DNA of 64,000 bases. It comes from Flavobacterium subsaxonicum WB 4.1-42 = DSM 21790. GTDB lineage: Bacteria > Bacteroidota > Bacteroidia > Flavobacteriales > Flavobacteriaceae. The notes beneath the pieces are model-generated. The model saw only the letters and a program-made list of their open reading frames with translations, did no database searches and was not told the origin of the DNA. Location of the stretch: contig NZ_AUGP01000003.1 of NCBI RefSeq assembly GCF_000422725.1, forward strand, positions 1 through 64,000. Reading direction: 5' to 3'. Positions 1-7,614 of this stretch are shown in pieces. Position numbers and translations under genes: made by a program. Each line of letters opens with the position of its first letter. The first letter of the stretch is position 1.

Positions 1-89
1 ATCGAAAAATCTGCCAACATCCGGCCTAAGGTAACAACCAGTTCATCTTTTGCCACATCTACGCCTAATACTTGTTTTACTGCCTCCAT
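1..89 (-). CDS. IS110-family transposase, N-terminal fragment at window edge
   Basis: Reading the minus strand from an ATG at 89 gives MEAVKQVLGVDVAKDELVV and continues open to base 1, so only 29 complete codons are visible. The G-[IV]-D-V-[AS]-K-[DE] motif is the start of the RuvC-like DEDD domain of IS110-family transposases, its Asp being the first catalytic acid. These enzymes insert and excise their element guided by an RNA encoded in the element. The upstream side holds a good promoter and a long non-coding leader, as expected for the IS110 subgroup. The rest of the gene, including the C-terminal serine domain, lies outside the window, so intactness cannot be judged. Confidence 0.82.
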   Translation of the reverse strand, partial: MEAVKQVLGVDVAKDELVVTLGRMLADFS

Positions 90-291
90 TACTAATATTT
101 ATAGTTATAAAAGTGATGAATCTCCCTTCGTCTTTTCTCCTGGCTGGATATTCTGGATAACAGGTTTGCCTGTTTCCTTACATTCTGTTCAGACTCTAAA
201 AGATAATAAAAGAATGAGGCGATATCTTCGGATCAATATACTTCAATGAGTTATTTCTGAGAGAAACGGCTCTCATTCTTTTTCACTTTAA
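90..291 (-). ncRNA. Candidate IS110 bridge RNA / transposase leader
   Basis: No ORF of note fills the 200 bases between the promoter at 298-328 and the transposase start. On the minus strand the leader can fold: ten bases at 272-281 pair perfectly with 209-218 (AAAGAATGAG), closing a 53-base loop, and AACAGG/CCTGTT at 159-174 forms a hairpin around a TTTG loop. An alternative hairpin TGAGAG/CTCTCA lies at 258-275. In IS110-subgroup elements the bridge RNA is encoded in exactly this place, upstream of the transposase, and has stems carrying large target- and donor-binding loops. The 5' end is placed from the promoter and the 3' end is arbitrary. Inference from position and fold only. Confidence 0.5.
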
Positions 292-297
292 TTTATA

Positions 298-328
298 CAA
301 ATCTAATTTGATTTATTAGCACTGCAAA
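298..328 (-). promoter_or_regulatory. Promoter for IS110 leader and transposase
   Basis: On the minus strand a TTTG (bases 325-328) is followed after 19 bases by TAGATTTG (298-305), a full match to the Bacteroidota consensus TTTG-N17-23-TAnnTTTG. Transcription should begin near 291, about 200 bases before the transposase ATG. Confidence 0.65.
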
Positions 329-367
329 CATAGGAGGAGAGGGGAGCGTTATAAACAACGTAATTCA

Positions 368-393
368 GTAGAGACGCATTGAATGCGCATCTC
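368..393. repeat. Family A palindrome, variant copy
   Basis: GTAGAGACGCATTG followed by an imperfect complementary arm (AATGCGCATCTC). It is the leftmost member of the GACGCATTGAATGCGTC family scattered through the window and lies about 40 bases beyond the IS110 promoter. Confidence 0.8.
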
Positions 394-485
394 GCAAAAC
401 ATCGGCAAAACATTTCAAACAAATTGCCCCAACGTTTACTGACAGTGCAGCAATATTGGGGCAACAGCTATTAAAGTAAGATGTG

Positions 486-766
486 TTATTTTTTAGGTTT
501 TGGCATATCGTGCACCGCCATATCGCGAAAGCATACGTATTTGCCATTGCGTTTTTCGAAAATGCTGATAAAGTTACCACTCATTTTCACGTTTTTTACA
601 GAATCTAACCCGGTAAAGGTTCCTATTTCTGCTACCTGCAACCCATCTGAAGAGGGCACTATTTCTTTAGTTTTTAAACAGCAGAGGCGCCTGCCGGTTG
701 TTCTGTCTTGGTTTTCTCGCAGCTAACAGCCGTTAGTACCACAGCCAAAAGGCTGCTGTTTTTCAT
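486..766 (-). pseudogene. Decayed DUF4440 (SnoaL-like) lipoprotein gene
   Basis: From an ATG at 766 the minus strand encodes a lipoprotein signal peptide with lipobox LTAVSC, but a stop occurs after 30 codons (674-676). In another frame, from about 673 down to a stop at 486-488, the sequence continues as about 60 residues ending GKYVCFRDMAVHDMP, which resembles the last strands of DUF4440/SnoaL-like proteins (pattern GKW-x5-D-x-W-x-S-D-x-P). The family normally has about 130 residues between signal and C-terminus, so the N-terminal half of the fold is missing and the frame is broken at an A-rich run. Read as a deletion plus frameshift remnant; a sequencing error explains the frameshift but not the missing half. 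Confidence 0.6.
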
Positions 767-900
767 AATCATTTGGTTTTAATTGGTTTAACCCAAATGT
801 AGCGAAAATAAGTTAAGAAAAACTGAATTCAAGGCATAATTTATTGATTTTCAAAACAATAAAATTATTTATTCGTCTTTTAAGAGGTGGATATAAAAAA

Positions 901-932
901 ACAGTGCATGTGTAGGGACTCACATGCACTGT
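901..932 (-). terminator. Rho-independent terminator, apparently without its own gene
   Basis: Perfect 12-base arms ACAGTGCATGTG and CACATGCACTGT around an 8-base loop, followed on the minus strand by seven T residues. It sits 170 bases beyond the terminator of the first T9SS gene, so it is either a second terminator or the remains of a lost neighbour. Confidence 0.7.
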
Positions 933-1089
933 TGTTAAATAGCAAGGTATTTATAATTTTAAATTTTAAAAACAGGAACCTGTTTGCTAAAATTGTTATA
1001 ACAAAAGTATGCTAAATTTTTATAAAATGTTGATACACAATTGTTAAATTTTTACACTAACACAATATTTATATTATAAATAAACAGAA

Positions 1090-1117
1090 AGCGCATGCAG
1101 TGGGGGCTGCATGCGCT
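1090..1117 (-). terminator. Terminator of the first T9SS giant gene
   Basis: Inverted repeat AGCGCATGCAG ... CTGCATGCGCT with a six-base loop, 26 bases after the stop codon at 1144 (minus strand). The downstream T run is weak (TTTCTG). Confidence 0.65.
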
Positions 1118-1143
1118 GTACTTTTTGCCAACAAGGCAATTAT

Positions 1144-4100
1144 TTAATATATAATTTTCTTGGTAACGGTGCCGTTAACGGTACCAATTTCTACAATTAA
1201 TACTTGCTGTTGTGCAACAAGGTTAGTAATAGCAACTTGTGTAGCATTAACATCTGTTTGTGTGTAAATTTTGCTTCCGCGAACATCATAAATGGTCACT
1301 TCGGTCATTTCTATGTTACCCGATGTTATGTTGATAACACCGTTTTGCTGATACAAAACAATACTATTAGATACAGCTGTAAGCTCGTCTGTACCCAGTT
1401 GGCCGTCTTGCTTTAGGTAGATAACCTCGAACCTGTTGCCAAATGTACCTGCTTCGGTTGTAAATGTGTAATCTCCGCCTTTAAGATCGGTTGTAGTATT
1501 AAGCATATTATCTTTAAGGTAAATATCCTGATCATCTTCAAATACACCATCTACATGATCTAACGCAAGCGTGTACTGGCCCGGCTGTGTAGCGCGGAAG
1601 CCTAATGGTACAACATCGGTAACATCAAAGGCCGGCCTTGCCTGTATTACAAGGTTGTTCTGGTTAACGGTAGTGTATAAAGATACTGTACTTTCATCGG
1701 CAATAGTGCGGCCGTCATAACCGTAATCTAAGCCAAGAGAAGCGCCATCTATGTAAGCAATGGCTGCCTGGCTAAATCCATTAGTGTTGTTGCTAAGGTT
1801 TAACCAAAGGCGCGAAGGCGCTACTGCACCTATAGCTGGCTTAAGGAAAGGCTGCTGGCCGGTTGTAGGCGATATCCTCCTCATGCTGTTGGTAAAGGTA
1901 AGCGGAGCCGTAGCGCCTTCTTTAGCTCTAACTATAAAGCCCTGCCCCTGAGAAATTATCCAGCTCGATACATTATTTATTGGGTAGTACTGCGCCTGAT
2001 CCTGTCCACCTGAACTATAACCCGGTGTTGGGGTGTTGGTGCCGTCTGGCTTGGCCTCATTAGGCACAAAACCTGCAAGGGTTAATGTGGCATAGCTCGA
2101 TACGCTTGAGTCGTTTCTTTTTCTCCAGAAGTATAAACCGGAGTCGGTATCTAACGAAGTTGAGTTAGCATTAAAAAACTGCTCTACGTTTATTGGCGAT
2201 GCATACGGGTTACCCACCGCGGTATAACGGCCACCCTGCATGTTAAGTGTTTTATTTATAGTGCCATTAAAAGGCGTGCCTCTAAATGTTCCTGCAAACA
2301 CAAGGCTTTGTGTGCCATTATAGTACGGGCCGGTTGGGCCGCCTGTTATGCTGTTAGGCATACGGATAAGGTAGCCTGTTGCCACTGCAAAATTTGCACT
2401 TAGGTTTGGCACAACATCATAACCGTCTAAAAGGCCATTATAAATATAAAACCGCGATGTACTTGTTAATGGCGAGAATGCTCCTATTTGCTGGCCACTT
2501 ACAGGAGAAGACCATAAAGTATAATCTAACCTAAATAGCGGGTTGCTGTTTTTAATAACAGTAACCAGGCCGGAGTTGTTGGTGTTGTTATCCTGAACCA
2601 AGGCTGCATTATTCTGCACTGTTACCGTTGCTGTTGCGGCAATGCTAACCTCGTTAACAACGTGTATAGAGGCACCTGTTAGTACAGTTAGGCTTGCGCC
2701 TGCATCTACCGTAACGCTTTTTGCAAGGGCTGTAACAGCGCCCGATACCTGTGGCTGTTTTGCCGGTAATGCCGGTATAGTTACGTTATGTGTTAGTGTA
2801 GGTATAATGTTGCACGACCAGTTACCCGCCGTGTTCCAGTCGGTACTAAGGGCGCCTGTCCATGTAAAGCTATCAGTAACCGTAATGGCTACCACTGTAG
2901 AGTAGGCCACACCGCAGGTACCGTTGGTTACGGCTGCCCTGTAGTATCTTGTTGCAGTTAATGCCGGGGTTGTATACGTTGCTGTAGTGCCGCCTGTACC
3001 TGTGGTTACATTGGTAAAGTTAGTTACACCATCTAAAGATTGCTGCCATTGTATAGTGCCGGCAGAACCTGTAAGGGTAATAGTGCTTGTGCTGCCTTCG
3101 CAGATAACCTGGTTGTCTGACGGTGTACCGGCATTTGATGTGCCCGACGTTACAAACGGTACGGCCTCAGATCGTACCAATGCACACGCAAAACCCGATG
3201 GGTATACTTCGGCATAGTAGTATTTAGTACCCACAACATCTGTAGGAGGGTAGTAAATGCTTGATGTTGCTCCATCTACAATAGTACCACCCGTGTTGCT
3301 GTTGGTTGTGTTAGAGTACCACTGGTACACCGGGGTATTGCCCTGTGCTCCAACTTCTACAAACTGTGCGTTGTTGTTGTTTTGGCAGGTGCCTGCACCT
3401 GTAACCGATAGTATTACCGTATTTAAGTAAGCTACGGTACTAAAAGATGCGCCGGCAGGATTAGTTACCAAACAACGATAAATACCGTTACTTGTAGCCG
3501 TAACAGGGCTAATAGTCAGCGTAGCCGAGTTGGCTCCTGATACGCCATTACCGTTAGTTAGGGCAACACCGTTTTTTTCCCACTGATAGGTCATTTCTGT
3601 ACCGGTAGCTGATACGGTTACCGAGAAACTTGCGCTTCCGCCCGGGCACACCGCCTGAGATACCGGCTGGCCTGTAATTACCGGTGCAGGTATTTGGAAT
3701 GTGTTTCTGTTATAGGCCATAAAAGCAGGGTCGCTGGTGCCGCTTGGCATTACTTTAAACTGCTTTGCAAGGTCCTTATTAGCCTCGGTAATACCAAAAT
3801 CTTTCAGCTTATAAGCTACAAGCCTAATATCTCTTGTATTACCTGTAGTGTTACCAATACCGTTAACCGTAGCGGTGTTTAGCTGTCCACCGGCAGGCAG
3901 GCCAAAAAAATCGGTTTTATAAGTGCCAATTGCATTAACGGCACTTAAGTTAATTTGTACCGGATTACCCACAATATTGCCATTATCATCTACAAACGAG
4001 TATACCGAAAAAGAGTTGGTACTTGGCGATGCCACCTGAGATACCAAAATATCCGGTTCCGGATCTTCAATACCGGCTGTAAGAATATTGGTAGCCTCAA

Positions 4101-4899
4101 ATAATAATACCGAGGTTGAAGGCAGATTAGTAACACCTGTACCTAAATTTAATCCTCTAAAACCGTCAATAAGCACATCGCGTACTGATAGGCCTGCAAC
4201 ACTTGGCGCCGTTGGCACTGTGGCATTGGTACTACCGTCTACCTTACTGCCCAAAACAATTAAGTTAGGGTTAGATGTAGTAGTTGCCGGTACTGTACCC
4301 TGGATAGCACTTATAGGCAGCGACCTGAAGTTACTCTCGGTATAGCCGGTAACATTACCCGCAGCAAGAGTGTTGGTAATGGTAGGTTCGTTACCGGTGC
4401 TGTAAAGTACGCCGTTGTACTGAAACGCCACCACACTATGCCCTGTGTCCGGTTGGTTAGCCGGTGCTGTGCTGGCCGCTGTAGAACTCCAGTAACCATT
4501 CCAGGTAGTAATTACACGGGTAACGCCAGAGTCTGCAATAACAACCGGCGCAGTGTAATTTAATACAGGCGTTGCGGGTGCTGTTGTGGTAGTACTGTTT
4601 TTAACTACGCTAACTGTTAATGGCCCGCTTGTAGCAATAGCAGGTACAATGGCGGTAATTTGTGTACCGGCAGTATTAACGGTGTAAGATGTGGCATTAA
4701 CTCCATTAAATTTAACGCTACTTGCGCCGGTAATACCGGTAAAGTTTGTTCCTGTAATAACCACAGCTGTTCTGTGTGTAACCGTTGTTGGGCTGTAGCC
4801 CGTAAATGTTGGCGTTTGTGCAAACGTAGCACCCGCCTGGATTAAAAACAGCCATAGGAATAGCTGCCTTAATGCAAAGGTAGTTTTTCGAACCCTCAT
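1144..4899 (-). CDS. Giant secreted multidomain protein with T9SS sorting signal (paralog 1)
   Basis: 1251 residues. The N-terminus is a signal peptide ending ATFAQ near residue 28, followed by an IPT/TIG-like domain (about 30-115), a region of about 280 residues shared with the gene at 11066, then one or two Ig-like domains (about 405-580, with the Y-R-C-L-V-T-N strand pattern of Ig folds). From about 725 on comes the module common to all four paralogs: a W-N-T-x-x-N-W-S-C motif, RLDYTLWSSPV, and MPNSITGGPTGPYY. The last 75 residues (TIYDVRGSKIY ... TVTKKIIY) resemble T9SS type C-like sorting domains. It is expected to cross the outer membrane by T9SS and become surface-attached or released; adhesion or carbohydrate binding is a guess. 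The start is fixed by the signal peptide. Confidence 0.85.
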   Translation of the reverse strand: MRVRKTTFALRQLFLWLFLIQAGATFAQTPTFTGYSPTTVTHRTAVVITGTNFTGITGASSVKFNGVNATSYTVNTAGTQITAIVPAIATSGPLTVSVVKNSTTTTAPATPVLNYTAPVVIADSGVTRVITTWNGYWSSTAASTAPANQPDTGHSVVAFQYNGVLYSTGNEPTITNTLAAGNVTGYTESNFRSLPISAIQGTVPATTTSNPNLIVLGSKVDGSTNATVPTAPSVAGLSVRDVLIDGFRGLNLGTGVTNLPSTSVLLFEATNILTAGIEDPEPDILVSQVASPSTNSFSVYSFVDDNGNIVGNPVQINLSAVNAIGTYKTDFFGLPAGGQLNTATVNGIGNTTGNTRDIRLVAYKLKDFGITEANKDLAKQFKVMPSGTSDPAFMAYNRNTFQIPAPVITGQPVSQAVCPGGSASFSVTVSATGTEMTYQWEKNGVALTNGNGVSGANSATLTISPVTATSNGIYRCLVTNPAGASFSTVAYLNTVILSVTGAGTCQNNNNAQFVEVGAQGNTPVYQWYSNTTNSNTGGTIVDGATSSIYYPPTDVVGTKYYYAEVYPSGFACALVRSEAVPFVTSGTSNAGTPSDNQVICEGSTSTITLTGSAGTIQWQQSLDGVTNFTNVTTGTGGTTATYTTPALTATRYYRAAVTNGTCGVAYSTVVAITVTDSFTWTGALSTDWNTAGNWSCNIIPTLTHNVTIPALPAKQPQVSGAVTALAKSVTVDAGASLTVLTGASIHVVNEVSIAATATVTVQNNAALVQDNNTNNSGLVTVIKNSNPLFRLDYTLWSSPVSGQQIGAFSPLTSTSRFYIYNGLLDGYDVVPNLSANFAVATGYLIRMPNSITGGPTGPYYNGTQSLVFAGTFRGTPFNGTINKTLNMQGGRYTAVGNPYASPINVEQFFNANSTSLDTDSGLYFWRKRNDSSVSSYATLTLAGFVPNEAKPDGTNTPTPGYSSGGQDQAQYYPINNVSSWIISQGQGFIVRAKEGATAPLTFTNSMRRISPTTGQQPFLKPAIGAVAPSRLWLNLSNNTNGFSQAAIAYIDGASLGLDYGYDGRTIADESTVSLYTTVNQNNLVIQARPAFDVTDVVPLGFRATQPGQYTLALDHVDGVFEDDQDIYLKDNMLNTTTDLKGGDYTFTTEAGTFGNRFEVIYLKQDGQLGTDELTAVSNSIVLYQQNGVINITSGNIEMTEVTIYDVRGSKIYTQTDVNATQVAITNLVAQQQVLIVEIGTVNGTVTKKIIY

Positions 4900-5253
4900 G
4901 TATAAATAATTTAGAGATGTGCAGCAAAGAAATAATTAACCAACTTAAAACTTGAATAAACAAAAGTTAAAGTGTGTTAATGCTAACATGACCTTAAGGG
5001 TATTTTAACGAGCCGTTATAAGGCTCTTAACAAATATTTAAGAATTGATAAGGCATCTGAAATTTAATTAACATGTATTTTCTTTAATCGATAAAGTGTA
5101 TCAATTAATCTTCAAGAAGCAATTTTAACAAAGAAAATATTTCCAAAGCAAATATTTTTTAAATATAGTAGCTAATTTTTGCATTGACGTTAAACAAAAA
5201 GGGTGCATGTAGTTAAACATGCACCCTTTAATGAGTAATTTGGGGGGACTTAT
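4900..5253. other. Promoter region of paralog 1 and terminator of paralog 2
   Basis: AT-rich, no coding sequence. It contains the terminator at 5198-5229. On the minus strand near 4922-4930 there is a TTTCTTTG that misses the TAnnTTTG promoter consensus by one base; no better promoter for the gene at 1144-4899 is visible. Confidence 0.4.
5198..5229 (-). terminator. Terminator of T9SS paralog 2
   Basis: AAAGGGTGCATGT and ACATGCACCCTTT pair around a short AGTTA-type loop, followed on the minus strand by a T-rich stretch; it begins 25 bases after the stop of the gene at 5254. Confidence 0.75.
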
Positions 5254-7371
5254 CTAATAAATAATCTTCTTGCTTACTTTGCCACCCGCGGTATTAATTT
5301 CTACAACTAATACCTGCTGCTGCGCTGTAAGGTTGCTTATTGCTGTGGCAGATGCATTAATGTTATTCTGGTTATACAACGCCCTGCCGCTAATATCATA
5401 AATAGTAACATCGGTCATAGCAATATTACCTGTTGTTATGTTTATAGCGCCGTTTTGCTGATATACAATTACATTGTTGGCTGTAGCCAGAGGGCTATCG
5501 GTGCTAAGTTTGTCTTCCGGTAATTGATAAAGCACTTCGAACCTGTTGGCAAAAGTGCCGGCTTCTGTAGTAAAGCTGTAAGCACCTTCTTTAATGTTAT
5601 GATAGGTATTTAGCATATTATCTTTAATATATATGTCTTGCGCTGCTGCAAAAACACCATCAGTATGGTCTAAGGCAAGGGTATACTGGCCTGCGTTATT
5701 AGCAGTGTAACCAAGGGCTACCACATCGTTAGCATTAAATACTGGCCTTGCCTGTATGGCCAGGTTGTTTTGGCCTACGGTTGTATATAACTGTGCAGTC
5801 TCGTTGTCTGATAATCGACCTCCATCATAACCATAATCTAAACCCGTTGTTGCTCCGTCTATGTATGCAATGGCCGTCTGGCTAAAGCTGTTAGATCCGC
5901 TAAGGTTTATCCAAAGGCGTGCTGCTGCAATGGTGTTATTCTGGTTTATTTTAAAGAAAGACTGGTTGCCGCCCGGTGTGGCACTTTTGCGCATGCTGTT
6001 GGTAAAGGTAAGCTGGCCTGTTGCACCTTCTTTAGCTCTTACAAAAAAACCCTGCCCGGTAGAAAGCATCCAGTTGGCAACATCATCGTCTGTATTATAA
6101 TAAACGGCCTGATCCTGCCCGCCAAATTGGTAATCTGGCGTAGCCTCTCCTGTATCATCAGATGTTGCAGCATTAGCAACAAGGCCTGCAAGGGTTAGCG
6201 TACAATAGGTAGAAACGGTGGCATCGTTTTTCTTTCTCCAAAAATGCATTCCAGAAAGCGAATCTAATACCGTTTGATTTTGGTTAAAAAATTCTTGTAA
6301 GCTTATAGGCGAAGGGTAGGGGTTACCCACTGCAGTATACCTGTTGCCGGCACTGTTTAAGTCTACGGTTATGGTGCCGTTATTAGGTGTGCCCGTAAAT
6401 GCACCCTGATACGTTAGCGTTTCGGTACCGGCATAATAAGGACCTGTTGGGCCACCGGTTATTGAGTTGGGCATGCGTATAAGGTAGGCCTTTGCGGTTT
6501 CAAAACTTGCTGTAAGGTCCTGTACCGTTGCAAATTCATCTTCGGCACCGTTGTAGGTATAAAATCGGCTTGCTGATGTAAACGGAGAGAATGCGCCTAT
6601 AGCCTGACCCTGTACGGGAGATGACCACATGGTATAATCTAACCTGTATAATGGGTTGCTGTGTTTTTTTATGGTTACAAAACCAGAATTGTTGTACGCT
6701 CCCTCTTGTAATAAGGCACCATTATTTTCTACAATAACACTACCGTTATCATAAACGCTTAGGTTGTTAATTACTTTTAGGGTAGCGCCTGTGGCAACAA
6801 CCAATTCGGCATCACTATCTACTATCAATGTCCTGGCGCGGGCTGTGGCATCGGTAATTATAGGCTGATGAAATGCATAGCCTGGAATTATTACAGGGTT
6901 TTCCTGGGTGGGTACCATACCGCAAGACCAGTTGTTTGGTGTATTCCAGTCGCTGCTAAAAGCACCTACCCAGGTAAACACAGTATTTACGGTTACGGCA
7001 ACAACGTCTGAAAATAGCTCTCCACAGGTTTCGTTTGTAATTACTGCCCTGTAATAGGCCGAAAAGTTTAATTCAGGTGTTGTGTATGCTGCTGAGGTTG
7101 CATTAGGGCCGGTAACATTAATCCAGTTGCTTTCGCCATCGGCCGATTCCTGCCATTGCAGTGTGCCTTCATAGCCGGTAATGCTAACGGTTGCGGTTTC
7201 TCCCGGACAGATAATTGTATTGTCTGATACATTTCCGGTGGGGCACTCAATAGTTGTTGAGGTTAATGTAGCAACAGATTTAGTGGTTTTGCTAAATCCA
7301 AAAACAGCCAGCTGAGTAAGGCCTGCTGCTAACAATAGGGCGCTTTTTAGTAAGGTGATTTTTGTTGACAT
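5254..7371 (-). CDS. Secreted protein with T9SS sorting signal (paralog 2, shortest)
   Basis: 705 residues with a signal peptide (first 25 or so residues; the cleavage site is less clear than in its neighbours). Residues about 45-130 form a short Ig-like segment (GNVSDNTIICPGETATVSI ... YYRAVITNETCG). The common module starts at about 135 (W-N-T-P-N-N-W-S-C), passes RLDYTMWSSPV near 240 and MPNSITGGPTGPYY near 305, and ends in the sorting domain (TIYDISGRALY ... GKVSKKIIY). It is essentially the conserved module with a minimal N-terminal part, so it defines the boundaries of that module. Surface localisation by T9SS is inferred from the C-terminus; function unknown. Confidence 0.85.
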   Translation of the reverse strand: MSTKITLLKSALLLAAGLTQLAVFGFSKTTKSVATLTSTTIECPTGNVSDNTIICPGETATVSITGYEGTLQWQESADGESNWINVTGPNATSAAYTTPELNFSAYYRAVITNETCGELFSDVVAVTVNTVFTWVGAFSSDWNTPNNWSCGMVPTQENPVIIPGYAFHQPIITDATARARTLIVDSDAELVVATGATLKVINNLSVYDNGSVIVENNGALLQEGAYNNSGFVTIKKHSNPLYRLDYTMWSSPVQGQAIGAFSPFTSASRFYTYNGAEDEFATVQDLTASFETAKAYLIRMPNSITGGPTGPYYAGTETLTYQGAFTGTPNNGTITVDLNSAGNRYTAVGNPYPSPISLQEFFNQNQTVLDSLSGMHFWRKKNDATVSTYCTLTLAGLVANAATSDDTGEATPDYQFGGQDQAVYYNTDDDVANWMLSTGQGFFVRAKEGATGQLTFTNSMRKSATPGGNQSFFKINQNNTIAAARLWINLSGSNSFSQTAIAYIDGATTGLDYGYDGGRLSDNETAQLYTTVGQNNLAIQARPVFNANDVVALGYTANNAGQYTLALDHTDGVFAAAQDIYIKDNMLNTYHNIKEGAYSFTTEAGTFANRFEVLYQLPEDKLSTDSPLATANNVIVYQQNGAINITTGNIAMTDVTIYDISGRALYNQNNINASATAISNLTAQQQVLVVEINTAGGKVSKKIIY

Positions 7372-7558
7372 AATAGTGATTTTTTAGTATTGCAAAATAA
7401 AAACACTAAAAACTAATATTATGTTTAGACTTAGTTAAACGCTGTTAATTGGCAATTTTAGCTCGTTATTTTAACGATATAAGCAGCTAAAAGTTAATTT
7501 ATTATGAATTGTAAAATTTAGCTTTAATACTATTTAGTAAGGTAAAGTGTATAAATAA

Positions 7559-7589
7559 AAAAAGTGCATGTAATTAAACATGCACCTTT
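7559..7589 (-). terminator. Terminator of T9SS paralog 3
   Basis: AAAGTGCATGT and ACATGCACCTTT arms around AATTAA, with the T run on the minus strand. The core GCATGT-N5-ACATGC is nearly the same as that of the terminator at 5198. Confidence 0.7.
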
Positions 7590-7614
7590 CCCACTGTTAC
7601 TTAAACGTGTTAAC

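Larger units (their letters stand above)
767..1143. other. Gap with two hairpins, otherwise AT-rich
   Basis: No coding sequence is seen. The stretch carries two strong inverted repeats (901-932 and 1090-1117, listed separately) and a short AACAGG/CCTGTT palindrome near 973-986; the rest is AT-rich. Confidence 0.5.
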
